A stretch of 35,494 nucleotides of DNA from JBBDMX01 sp038241095 (lineage in GTDB: Bacteria > Planctomycetota > Phycisphaerae > Phycisphaerales > Phycisphaeraceae): contig JBBRGB010000006.1 of assembly GCA_038241095.1 (NCBI GenBank), forward strand, positions 1 to 35,494. Reading direction: 5' to 3'. The notes beneath the pieces were generated by a model. It was not told the DNA's origin, did no database searches, and was given only the letters and a program-made list of their open reading frames with translations. Position numbers and translations under genes: made by a program. Below, piece by piece: positions 17,038-24,818 of this stretch (positions within the stretch are counted from its first letter, which is position 1; every line of letters begins with the position of its first letter).

Positions 17038-17064
17038 TGCCCATTGGCCCCATCCGCCCCCCTG

Positions 17065-17073
17065 TGCTATAAA
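17065..17073 (+). promoter_or_regulatory. Extended -10 promoter element TGCTATAAA
   Basis: TGC plus TATAAA (17068-17073) stands 28 bases before the ATG at 17102. The TGn extension can compensate for the missing -35. Confidence 0.45.
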
Positions 17074-17101
17074 TGGACTCTTTCGTTCCTCGGAGTCTCG
17101 C

Positions 17102-17845
17102 ATGGCCTTACAGGATAAACTTCGCCAACTGTTCCTTCTTGAGCAGCAGGTGCGTGGTTTGCGTTCCCGCTCCCAAAGCGCTGAGAAGCGGCTTGACCTG
17201 CAAAACACCCGCTTGCAGCGGCTTGAACAACAGAAAGCCGAGGTCGGCGATCAACTCAAGCACGCCAAGGCCAAGGCCGCGGACTTGGAGCATCAGTCAC
17301 GCGACATCGAAGACCGCGTGGCCAAGCTGCGTGAGCAGATGAACAGCGTCCGCACCAACAAGGAATACTCGGCCCTGCTCATCGAGGTCAACACGCTGAA
17401 ACTCGAAAAGGGCAAGCTCGAAGAGCAAGCGTTGGAGGCCATGGGCACGTGCGACACCCTGGCGGCCCAGTTCAACGACCTCGACACCCAGGCGACGGAG
17501 CAGGGCAAGCTGGTGACCGCGGCCAAGGCCGAGTTGCAAGTCGCCAAGGAGGAGGTGGGCGGGCGACTCGACGAAGTGACCGCCCAGCGTGACGCCGCTT
17601 CGGAGGAAGTACCCGTTGAGGCCCGCGCCACCTTTGAAAAACTGGCCCACATTCATGATGGTGAAGCGATGGCGGTGGTCGTCGAAGAAAGTCGCCGGCA
17701 CCGCGAGTATTCCTGCGGGGGCTGCTACATGAGCCTGCCCATGGAACGGGTCAACGCCCTGATGACCAAGGACGAAGTGGTCATCTGCCCGAGTTGCCAG
17801 CGAATGCTCTACCTCGACGAAAATCTCAAGCCCGCGGCCAAGTAA
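17102..17845 (+). CDS. Coiled-coil protein with C-terminal C4 zinc ribbon
   Basis: 247 residues. Residues about 5-165 are a long heptad-patterned coiled coil rich in Lys, Glu and Gln (LRSRSQSAEKRL, DQLKHAKAKAADLEHQSRDI). The C-terminal part holds two CxxC pairs, CGGC near 206-209 and CPSC near 229-232, forming a zinc ribbon. This matches the widespread CT398/zf-RING_7 family, which has been linked to bacterial RNA or envelope functions but is not well defined. CGGAG lies six bases before the ATG. The next gene is an RNase H-like protein on the same strand, 61 bases away, and the pairing of this family with RNase H genes may be functional. Confidence 0.85.
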   Translation: MALQDKLRQLFLLEQQVRGLRSRSQSAEKRLDLQNTRLQRLEQQKAEVGDQLKHAKAKAADLEHQSRDIEDRVAKLREQMNSVRTNKEYSALLIEVNTLKLEKGKLEEQALEAMGTCDTLAAQFNDLDTQATEQGKLVTAAKAELQVAKEEVGGRLDEVTAQRDAASEEVPVEARATFEKLAHIHDGEAMAVVVEESRRHREYSCGGCYMSLPMERVNALMTKDEVVICPSCQRMLYLDENLKPAAK

Positions 17846-17906
17846 CCCCCCGCCTGCCCCCCGTTCCCCCCGCCCTTCACCACCGCCCCACCGACGCCGA
17901 GTCGCC

Positions 17907-18632
17907 ATGGAACTTCGCATTTTTGTGGATGGTGGTTCGCGTGGCAACCCGGGGCCTTCGGGCGCGGGCATTGTCATTCAGGACGCCGCGACCTCCGCGC
18001 CGCTTTATGAGGCTGGGGTGTTTCTTGGGCATCTGACCAACAATGTCGCCGAGTACCGCGGGCTGATCCGCGCCTTGGAAGAGGCCGTCGCCCTCAAGCC
18101 CCAAGCCGTGGAAATCAACAGCGATTCGCAGCTCATGGTGCGGCAACTCGAAGGCCAGTACCGCGTCAAGGCCCCGCAGCTAAAACCGCTTTATGACCAG
18201 GCCATCGCCTTGCTGCGGAAGCTTCCCAAGGTCACCATTGAGCATGTGATGCGGGAACACAACTTCCGCGCCGATGAACTGGCGAACTTGGCGATGGACG
18301 CCCGACGCGATGTGGTGGTGGAGTCGATGAAGGGTTTTGCGTCGTCCTCCGCATCAAAAACCAAGCCCTCGCCAACCACCGCTTCACCCGCCGCCGAGCC
18401 AGCTCCTTCCAAGCCCGCGCGTTTCGTGGCGGAAGTTCACAACACCCGCTCCCCGCGTTGCCCGGCCCGCGACGGTGAAACCCGGTTTGCCTTCGGCGAC
18501 ACCACGCCGGCGGGGATGTGCGTCCATGCCGCCCATGCCGTGCTTCAAGTGGCGCTGCATCAACCCGCGCTTCCCAAGACCGTCCGCTGCCAGCGTTGCA
18601 ACGCGCTGGTTGACCTGACCCCGGAGTCGTGA
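17907..18632 (+). CDS. RNase HI domain fused to a C-terminal cysteine-containing domain
   Basis: 241 residues. The RNase H fold (about 1-135) carries the acidic set Asp8 (FVDGGSRGNPGP), Glu49 (NNVAEYRGLI), Asp73 (INSDSQLMV) and Asp123 after HNFRADELAN, so it should cut RNA in RNA-DNA hybrids. A flexible Ala/Pro/Ser linker (about 143-172) leads to a second domain (about 175-241) with Cys185, Cys205, Cys228 and Cys231. This domain holds FAFGDTTPAGMCVHAAHAVL and CQRC. It resembles TIGR04076-type domains (CP...G..F.F...P.G.C..A.H), which is inference. A four-Cys metal site is possible. The stop is one base before the next ATG. Confidence 0.85.
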   Translation: MELRIFVDGGSRGNPGPSGAGIVIQDAATSAPLYEAGVFLGHLTNNVAEYRGLIRALEEAVALKPQAVEINSDSQLMVRQLEGQYRVKAPQLKPLYDQAIALLRKLPKVTIEHVMREHNFRADELANLAMDARRDVVVESMKGFASSSASKTKPSPTTASPAAEPAPSKPARFVAEVHNTRSPRCPARDGETRFAFGDTTPAGMCVHAAHAVLQVALHQPALPKTVRCQRCNALVDLTPES

Positions 18633-18633
18633 C

Positions 18634-19665
18634 ATGCCCGATTCGCCGCGCCTCACCGGTCGCCAGCGTGTGCTTGACCATCTGGCGGGCAAGCCCGTCG
18701 ATTCGCTGCCGCTGATGCCCATCACCATGATGTTCGCCGCGGACTTCATCGGTGTGCCGTATCACCGTTACGCGATGGACTACCGGGTGCTGGCCGAGGG
18801 ACAAGTGCGGGTGGCCGAGGCGTTTGACTTCGATCACGTCTCGGCGATTTCCGACCCGGCGCGTGAAGCCGCCGACTGCGGCTCGGCCATCGCCTACTTC
18901 GACGACCAGCCGCCGGCCATTCGTGAAGAGGAAGCCCTGCTGACCGAAAAAACCGACTTGGCGAAACTCAAAGCGCCCGACCCGCTGGGTGGCGGTCGCA
19001 TGACCGACCGGGTGCAAGGTGTGGCGCTGCTCAAGGAGCGGGTGGGGGCGGAACGCCTCGTGGAAGGTTGGGTCGAAGGCCCCGCGGCGCAAGGGGCCGA
19101 CCTGCGCGGCTTAAACACGCTGATGCTGGATTTCTTCGACGACCCGGACTTCGTCAACGACCTCTTCGCCTTTGTCATTGCGATGGAACTGGACTTCGCC
19201 AAGGCTCAGATTCAGGCCGGGGCCGACATCATCGGCGTGGGCGATGCGGCGGCTTCCTTGGCCGGGCCGGAGATTTACCGCGAGTTCATTTGGCCCCATG
19301 AAAAACGGCTCGTCGATGGCATTCACAAACTCGGCGCGGCCGTGCGGCTGCACATCTGCGGCAACACCCGGCCTCTGCTGGCGGACATGGGCAAGCTCGG
19401 CTGCGAAATCGTCGATCTGGATTCGATGGCCGACCTCTCCCTGGCGCGGCAGGCGATGGGGCCGGGGCAAATGCTCCTGGGTGATCTCGACCCCGTTCGC
19501 GCCTTGCGCAACAGCACACCCCAAGCCATCACTGCCGGGATTGCCGAGTGCCACCGTCAGGCCGGCCCGCGTTACATCGTGGGCGTCGGCTGTGAAATCC
19601 CCCGCGACACGCCCCACGCCAATGTCCGCGCCCTGACCGATTACGCCCGTGGCCACAAGCCCTGA
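18634..19665 (+). CDS. Uroporphyrinogen decarboxylase-family protein (MtaA/CmuA-like)
   Basis: 343 residues. The fold is that of URO-D and of corrinoid-dependent methyltransferases such as MtaA and CmuA. The N-terminus has TGRQRVLDHLAGKPVDSLPLMP, the middle AGADIIGVGDAAASLAGPEIYREFIWPHEKRL, and the end LHICGNTRPLLADMG and VGVGCEIPRDTPHANVRAL. The HxC...C set fits the zinc site of the methyltransferase branch, not the true heme enzyme, which lacks it. So methyl transfer from a corrinoid protein is the likelier role. No corrinoid protein is next to it. It is coupled to the RNase H gene with a one-base gap. Confidence 0.82.
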   Translation: MPDSPRLTGRQRVLDHLAGKPVDSLPLMPITMMFAADFIGVPYHRYAMDYRVLAEGQVRVAEAFDFDHVSAISDPAREAADCGSAIAYFDDQPPAIREEEALLTEKTDLAKLKAPDPLGGGRMTDRVQGVALLKERVGAERLVEGWVEGPAAQGADLRGLNTLMLDFFDDPDFVNDLFAFVIAMELDFAKAQIQAGADIIGVGDAAASLAGPEIYREFIWPHEKRLVDGIHKLGAAVRLHICGNTRPLLADMGKLGCEIVDLDSMADLSLARQAMGPGQMLLGDLDPVRALRNSTPQAITAGIAECHRQAGPRYIVGVGCEIPRDTPHANVRALTDYARGHKP

Positions 19666-19693
19666 CCGCCCCGCGACAAATCGCGTCGCGCAT

Positions 19694-20845
19694 TTACGCC
19701 AAGGGGGCGTCTTCCTTGTTGACGGCCCCCCCGGATTGCGTCGGCTTCACCGCTTCGCAGGATGGGAAGCCGTGCTTGCGGATGTGAGCGCCGACCGCCG
19801 TGAGCACGCGGTGGTCGTGGGCGTCGATGGAGCCATCGGGCAGCGGGCCGGTGTTGAGCAAGAGATTGTGCCCTTGGGCGCGGGCGGAACCGAGCATGGC
19901 CAGCACCTTTGTCTCGTCGTGGTGCTTACCATCATCTTCCTTGCGGTAGCCCCATTTGCCCGGCTGCATGGTGTCGCAGAGTTCCTTGGGCTTGTCACGG
20001 TTGCGTTCCCAAGCCTTCCGCGCCACCTCGGCCGAGGCGTCACCCATCATCTTTCGCACGCGCTCTTCGAGCGAGATGCCCTCGCGTTCCGGGGCCGCGA
20101 AATCCTCATCGCCATTGGCACCGGTCTTGAAGGCGACCAAGGCATGGGGCTGAAGCTTGCGAATCAGGGCGTAGGTTTCCTCGATGGGGAACAGCTCCGG
20201 CCGCGCGTAATAGGGCATGATGGGGTCGAACCACATCCCCGCCACCGGGCCGTAGTTGGTCAGCAATTCTGTGATCTGTTGATGGGCGAAGTCGATGAAG
20301 TGCCGCATGTCGCCGTCGCGTTGGTAACGATAGGTCGGTTCGGGCGTGGGGTAGGCCGGCCGGGCCATCCAGCACTTGGGGTCGTGGTAGAAGTAAGGAT
20401 GCCGCCAGTCGGCCCCGTAGGAGTAGTAGAGAAACAGGCCCAGATTTTTCTTGGCGCATTGATCCGCCAGCTCGGCGACCAGATCGCGTTTGGCCGGTGA
20501 ATTAACACTGTGAAAATCGTCGGCGGCCGTCTCGAAGAGGCTGAAACTGTCGTGGTGCCGAGTGGTGAGGTTGACGTATTTCATCCCCGCGGCCAAGGCC
20601 AGATCGGTGATGGCGTCGGCGTCGAACTTCTCGGCGCGGAACTCGTCTTTGAGTTTGGCGTACTGGGCCACGGGAATCTTTTCGTGGAACATCACCCACT
20701 CGCCCCGGCCCAGCAGGGAATAGAGGCCGAAGTGAAGAAACAGGCCGTATTTGGCCTCCTGAAACCACTTGAGTGAAGCGGCGCGGGGGGACTGGGCGTA
20801 CAAGTCGGCATGGGCCGCGAGATGGTGGGGAATGATGGTGCTCAT
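19694..20845 (-). CDS. Alpha-L-fucosidase-like protein (GH29), cytoplasmic
   Basis: 383 residues from the ATG at 20845 (GGAG four bases upstream). A longer frame reaching 21934 runs through the transporter gene and is rejected. Family features include KYGLFLHFGLYS, KYVNLTTRHHDSFSLFET, YYSYGADW and GPVAGMWFDPIM, where the Asp in WFD is the expected nucleophile. HNLLLNTGPLPDGS closes the catalytic barrel. There is no signal peptide, so it should act inside the cell on imported fucosides. It follows an MFS transporter on the same strand with 71 bases between them. Length is short for GH29, consistent with loss of the C-terminal beta domain. Confidence 0.85.
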   Translation of the reverse strand: MSTIIPHHLAAHADLYAQSPRAASLKWFQEAKYGLFLHFGLYSLLGRGEWVMFHEKIPVAQYAKLKDEFRAEKFDADAITDLALAAGMKYVNLTTRHHDSFSLFETAADDFHSVNSPAKRDLVAELADQCAKKNLGLFLYYSYGADWRHPYFYHDPKCWMARPAYPTPEPTYRYQRDGDMRHFIDFAHQQITELLTNYGPVAGMWFDPIMPYYARPELFPIEETYALIRKLQPHALVAFKTGANGDEDFAAPEREGISLEERVRKMMGDASAEVARKAWERNRDKPKELCDTMQPGKWGYRKEDDGKHHDETKVLAMLGSARAQGHNLLLNTGPLPDGSIDAHDHRVLTAVGAHIRKHGFPSCEAVKPTQSGGAVNKEDAPLA

Positions 20846-20916
20846 TGCTCCATCGTAATGTCTTTTACGCGGGGTTGGTGGATTGTGACGACGTGGCTTG
20901 CGCCCACATGGGACCT

Positions 20917-22143
20917 TCACGCCGTCGCTCGTTTTGAGGCCAGTGGTCGTTGCCACTCCAAGCCGATCAAGGCCGCGAGAATCAGATAGCAGGCGGGCAC
21001 GAGGTAGAAAGCCGTGCGCAAGTCGCCGGTCTGGTCGCCCAGCCAGCCCATGAGCCAGGTCATCACCCCGCAGCCGGGGATGCCAGCGCAGGATAGGAGG
21101 ATGAAGAGCATGGTGGAGTCGGCCTGGGGCATGCGATCCACGGCGTAACTCTGCACGCTGGGCCAGAACGGTGCCGAAGCGATGCCCGCCAGAAAGAGCA
21201 AGGCAAACAGCCACCATAGACTGGTGAGCATGGGCAACAGCAGCGTCAACCCCGTGCCGACGAGGGCTGAATAGACGATGAGTTGCTTGAGTTGATGCTG
21301 ATGGATCAGATAGCCCCACCCGGTGCGGCCCAGGAACATGCCGCCGGCGAAAAAGGCGGTGCCGGCCCCCCCAGCCCAGGCGGCGTCGAGAAAGTTCAAC
21401 TGAATGAAACTCGCAGCCCAAAAGGTCAGGCAGAACTCGCCACCCCCGGCGACGAACATGGCGGCGAAATAACGCCAGAATCGCCCCGTGCGAAGAATCA
21501 CAAGAGCCTGGGCGGAAATGATTTTCCAGTGGATGGGTTCCGGGTGTTCGGGATACTCCCGCCCTTTGGCCTGGGGCCAGAGAATCAAGAGCGCCGCCAC
21601 CATCGCCACCACGGCCACGACCGTTACCGGCACGCGCCAAGAGACACCCAACGAAATCAACGCCCCTGCCGCCAGCACCGTCACCACCACGCCGACGGAC
21701 CAGAAGGCGTGCGTGAAGTTGATGTAGCGCCCCGGCTCGGCGGGGTGCAACTGCTGGACAAACGGCGTGGCCAGCCCTTCGATGACACCTTCGCCCAACC
21801 CGGCGAGCATCACCGCGGCAAAGAGCACGCCGTAGCCCGGTGCCAAGGCACAGAGCAACACGCCGAGGCTCGTCAACGCCACCGACCAGCCCATGCTGGC
21901 GCGTTTGCCCCATCGGCCCGCGGCGAATCCGCACAGCAGCATCGAAGCCATGATCGCCACCGTGCGCCCAAAATGCAGCGCCCCGGCTTGGGTCATGCCC
22001 CCTTGGCCCAACGAAAAACCCAGATCATCCGCCAGCGACACCAAGGCCACCGGCAGCACCACCGACCCGGCGGCGTAAGCGATGAAACTCAAAAAGGCGG
22101 CGTAGTCGTAACGCCCAAATGTCATGCGGCGCATGGTCGGCAT
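20917..22143 (-). CDS. MFS transporter (sugar-type)
   Basis: 408 residues from the ATG at 22143, four bases after the lysC stop; AGGGTG precedes it. The frame is open further up into lysC, but that part is not convincing. Twelve hydrophobic helices with a short central cytoplasmic loop fit the major facilitator superfamily. GFAAGRWGKRASM, GLGEGVIEGLATPFVQQL and FPAPFWPSVQSYAV-like stretches are present. The presence of an alpha-L-fucosidase as the next gene suggests uptake of fucose-containing oligosaccharides, an inference from context. It may be translationally coupled to lysC. Confidence 0.85.
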   Translation of the reverse strand: MPTMRRMTFGRYDYAAFLSFIAYAAGSVVLPVALVSLADDLGFSLGQGGMTQAGALHFGRTVAIMASMLLCGFAAGRWGKRASMGWSVALTSLGVLLCALAPGYGVLFAAVMLAGLGEGVIEGLATPFVQQLHPAEPGRYINFTHAFWSVGVVVTVLAAGALISLGVSWRVPVTVVAVVAMVAALLILWPQAKGREYPEHPEPIHWKIISAQALVILRTGRFWRYFAAMFVAGGGEFCLTFWAASFIQLNFLDAAWAGGAGTAFFAGGMFLGRTGWGYLIHQHQLKQLIVYSALVGTGLTLLLPMLTSLWWLFALLFLAGIASAPFWPSVQSYAVDRMPQADSTMLFILLSCAGIPGCGVMTWLMGWLGDQTGDLRTAFYLVPACYLILAALIGLEWQRPLASKRATA

Positions 22144-22147
22144 CACC

Positions 22148-23476
22148 CTATGCTTCAAAAGCGGCGTAAATCGCCCGCTGGGCTTTTTCAAAATCCGCGT
22201 TCTGCACGCCGATGATGATGTTGATTTCACTCGATCCCTGGTCGATCATGCGGATGTTGACTCCGGCCTTGGCCAAGGCGGTAAACACCCGCGCGGCAAT
22301 GCCGGGCGTCTGCGCCATGCCGTGGCCCACGGTGGCGATCAACGCCATCTGCGGGAAGACCTCCAGCGAGTCCGGCTCGCAGCGGTTGCGAATGTCGGCC
22401 AGCACCTTCTCCAACTTGCCGTCGATCTGGTTGTCGGCCACCACGATGCTCATGGTGTCGATGCCGCTGGGCGTGTGCTCGTAACTCACACCGTGATCCT
22501 CGAAGACCGAAAGCAACCGACGCCCGAAGCCCACCTCACTGTTCATCATGCCTTTTTCCAAGGCGACGACGGTGAAGTCACGTCGCCCGGCGATGCCGGT
22601 GATCGAGCCGTGGTGCGTCACAGGTTCGGCGTCGCGCACGATCATGGTGCCGGGGTGTTCGGGCTCGTTGGTGTTGCGGATGTTGACGGGGATGCCCGCC
22701 TTGCGCACGGGGAAAATGGCCTCATCGTGCAACACGCTAGCGCCCATGTAGGCCAATTCGCGCAGCTCGCGGTACGTCACCACGGCCATCGGCTTGGGGT
22801 TGGGCACGATGCGCGGGTCGGCCATGAGCAGACCGTTGACATCGGTCCAGTTTTCGTACACCGTGGCCCCGACGCCCCGCGCCACAATCGCGCCGCTGAT
22901 GTCGCTGCCCCCGCGGGAAAAGGTCTTGATCGAACCGTCGGGCTTGGCCCCGTAGAAGCCCGGCACCACGGCTGTTTCATGCTTGAGCAAACGTTGCGAA
23001 ACAAAGGCCTGCGTGCGTTCGGAATCAAACCGGCCATGCTCGTCAAAGGCGATGATCTCGGCGGCATCGACAAAGTCGTAGCCCAGCAGTTCCGCGATGA
23101 TCAGACCGTTGAGATATTCGCCCCGGCTGGCGGCATAGTCGGCCCCGCCGCCGGCCTGCGCCACGGAGGCGATGCGGCTTTGCACCTCGGCCAACTGCGG
23201 CCCAAGATCAATCTTCAACCCCAAGTCCGAGGCGATGCAGCGATAGCGTTCGCTGATGAGGGTGAACACCTCGTCAAAAGCGATGGCCTGCTGGGCGTGG
23301 GCGTGGCAAAGGTAGAGCAGGTCGGTGATCTTCTTGTCATCCTTGTGCCGCTTGCCCGGGGCCGAGGGCACGACATAGCGGCGCTGGGCGTCGGCTTGGA
23401 TAATCTGTTGGACCTTGCGGATTTGCTGGGCGTCTGCCAGGGATGTTCCGCCGAACTTGGCGACCTTGAGGGTCAT
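22148..23476 (-). CDS. lysC: Aspartate kinase with C-terminal ACT domains
   Basis: 442 residues from the ATG at 23476; the frame continues upstream to 23701 but the family N-terminus (MTLKVAKFGGTSLAD) starts here. The enzyme phosphorylates L-aspartate for lysine, threonine and methionine synthesis. The kinase domain (about 1-300) has KFGGTSLAD, TFSRGGSDISGA and YENWTDVNGLLMADPRIV. The C-terminal part (about 300-442) holds two ACT domains, with SVFEDHGVSYEHTPSGIDT and ALAKAGVNIRMIDQGSSEINIIIGV, the sites of allosteric amino-acid control. It is monofunctional, with no homoserine dehydrogenase part. It is divergent from phoH. Confidence 0.95.
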   Translation of the reverse strand: MTLKVAKFGGTSLADAQQIRKVQQIIQADAQRRYVVPSAPGKRHKDDKKITDLLYLCHAHAQQAIAFDEVFTLISERYRCIASDLGLKIDLGPQLAEVQSRIASVAQAGGGADYAASRGEYLNGLIIAELLGYDFVDAAEIIAFDEHGRFDSERTQAFVSQRLLKHETAVVPGFYGAKPDGSIKTFSRGGSDISGAIVARGVGATVYENWTDVNGLLMADPRIVPNPKPMAVVTYRELRELAYMGASVLHDEAIFPVRKAGIPVNIRNTNEPEHPGTMIVRDAEPVTHHGSITGIAGRRDFTVVALEKGMMNSEVGFGRRLLSVFEDHGVSYEHTPSGIDTMSIVVADNQIDGKLEKVLADIRNRCEPDSLEVFPQMALIATVGHGMAQTPGIAARVFTALAKAGVNIRMIDQGSSEINIIIGVQNADFEKAQRAIYAAFEA

Positions 23477-23550
23477 GGGTGTGCTCTCAAAAGTGGGGTG
23501 CGAATGGGCGGGTAATTTACCCATTTTCCGCTCTTGGCGCAAGGCGCGGC

Positions 23551-23556
23551 TAGAAT
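23551..23556 (+). promoter_or_regulatory. Candidate -10 box (TAGAAT) for phoH
   Basis: TAGAAT lies 71 bases before the phoH ATG in the region between the divergent lysC and phoH genes. No strong -35 is visible. Confidence 0.3.
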
Positions 23557-23627
23557 GTCGCTTTGCCGCCGGACGTGGGCAAACGTCCCGGATGCGGCAT
23601 AAGCATGGCCTGGAGTCACGATAAGAA

Positions 23628-24710
23628 ATGGAATTGACCATCACCCTGCCACACGGCGAAGAGCGGCTGGCCATGATCGGCACGGCTGAGCGGAACCTCA
23701 AATTGCTGCGGGAGCGGCTGGGCGTGGCGATCTCGGCCCGCGAGGGTGTGCTGCGCTTGAGCGGCGCTAGTCAGGCCGTGGGCCGGGCGGCGCAGGTACT
23801 TGAGGAACTGGCCCGCGGGGCAAGGCGACACCAATCACAGACCCGGCAACAGGTCGAGGACCTCATCTTCCAAGCGACGCAAAGCGACACGCCGACCAAC
23901 GGCACGATGGGGCCTCACGGCTCTCACGGAACTCGCAGTGGCAACGGCGCACAGGCCGGCGCGCCCTTGGGCGTGGCCCCTCTCTCAGCCGCAGGTGGAC
24001 TGGAAGTTTACGCCCGCGGCCAACGCATCCGCGCCATGACCGATGGCCAGCGTGACTACATCGAAGCCATCCTCGCCCACGATCTTTCCTTCTGCATCGG
24101 CCCGGCGGGAACGGGCAAAACCTACCTGGCCGTGGCGGCGGCGGTCTCCATGCTCCGACGCGGCGATGTCCGCAAGCTGGTGCTGGTCCGCCCCGCCGTC
24201 GAAGCCGGGGAAAAACTCGGATTCCTCCCCGGCGGGATGCAGGAAAAGGTCAACCCCTATCTCCGCCCCTTGCTCGACGCCCTGCACGACATGATGGACT
24301 TCGAGCAGATTCAACGCTTCATGGCCGTGGATATCATCGAGATCATCCCCCTGGCGTTCATGCGCGGCCGCACGCTCAACGACGCCTGCGTCATTCTCGA
24401 CGAAGCGCAAAACACCACCCGCCCGCAGATGCTCATGTTCCTCACCCGCCTGGGCCACGGTTCAAAAATGATCGTCACCGGCGACACCACGCAAACCGAC
24501 CTGCCCGACATCCGCGAATCAGGCCTGGTCGATGCCGCCCGGCGATTGCGACGGGTCAAGGGCGTGGCCTTTGTCACCCTGGACCAAACCGACATCGTTC
24601 GCCACAGCTTGGTGCAGCGCATCGTCGAAGCCTACGCGCCCCCCAAACGGGACCGAACCGTCCAACGGGACAAATCCCCCAAACCAACCGATAATCCCGA
24701 TAATGTTTAA
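23628..24710 (+). CDS. phoH: PhoH-family ATPase
   Basis: 360 residues. PhoH-like proteins are cytoplasmic P-loop ATPases often found next to ybeY and pgpH genes and thought to act in RNA metabolism. The N-terminal 110 residues form a small KH-like domain (GTAERNLKLLRERLGV, SARE) and a Gly/Thr-rich linker. The ATPase domain has Walker A GPAGTGKTYLAV near residue 157, LVLVRPAVEAGEKLGFLPG and Walker B VILDEAQNTTRPQM near 254. MIVTGDTTQTDLP and ESGLVDAARRL follow. GGAG lies about 12 bases before the ATG. The stop is followed after 108 bases by pgpH. Confidence 0.94.
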   Translation: MELTITLPHGEERLAMIGTAERNLKLLRERLGVAISAREGVLRLSGASQAVGRAAQVLEELARGARRHQSQTRQQVEDLIFQATQSDTPTNGTMGPHGSHGTRSGNGAQAGAPLGVAPLSAAGGLEVYARGQRIRAMTDGQRDYIEAILAHDLSFCIGPAGTGKTYLAVAAAVSMLRRGDVRKLVLVRPAVEAGEKLGFLPGGMQEKVNPYLRPLLDALHDMMDFEQIQRFMAVDIIEIIPLAFMRGRTLNDACVILDEAQNTTRPQMLMFLTRLGHGSKMIVTGDTTQTDLPDIRESGLVDAARRLRRVKGVAFVTLDQTDIVRHSLVQRIVEAYAPPKRDRTVQRDKSPKPTDNPDNV

Positions 24711-24744
24711 CAAGACCACCCTCACTACCCCACGCATCGAACCC

Positions 24745-24759
24745 ACGCTTGCGGTTTAG
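24745..24759. repeat. Dispersed 15-mer ACGCTTGCGGTTTAG, copy 3
   Basis: The same 15 bases are at 8169 and 17022. This copy lies between phoH and pgpH. Confidence 0.75.
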
Positions 24760-24818
24760 TCGCGCCAGCGCTCCGTTCATTCTCCCACACTCTCGATCAC
24801 CCCCGGACTTCACACCCC

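Noticed and set aside
20846..21934. Upstream extension of the fucosidase frame
   Set aside because: It overlaps the MFS transporter in another frame. Family alignment and the ribosome site put the start at 20845.
22124..23515. 463-codon plus-strand open frame
   Set aside because: It is the mirror of lysC, with His/Gly/Val-rich composition.
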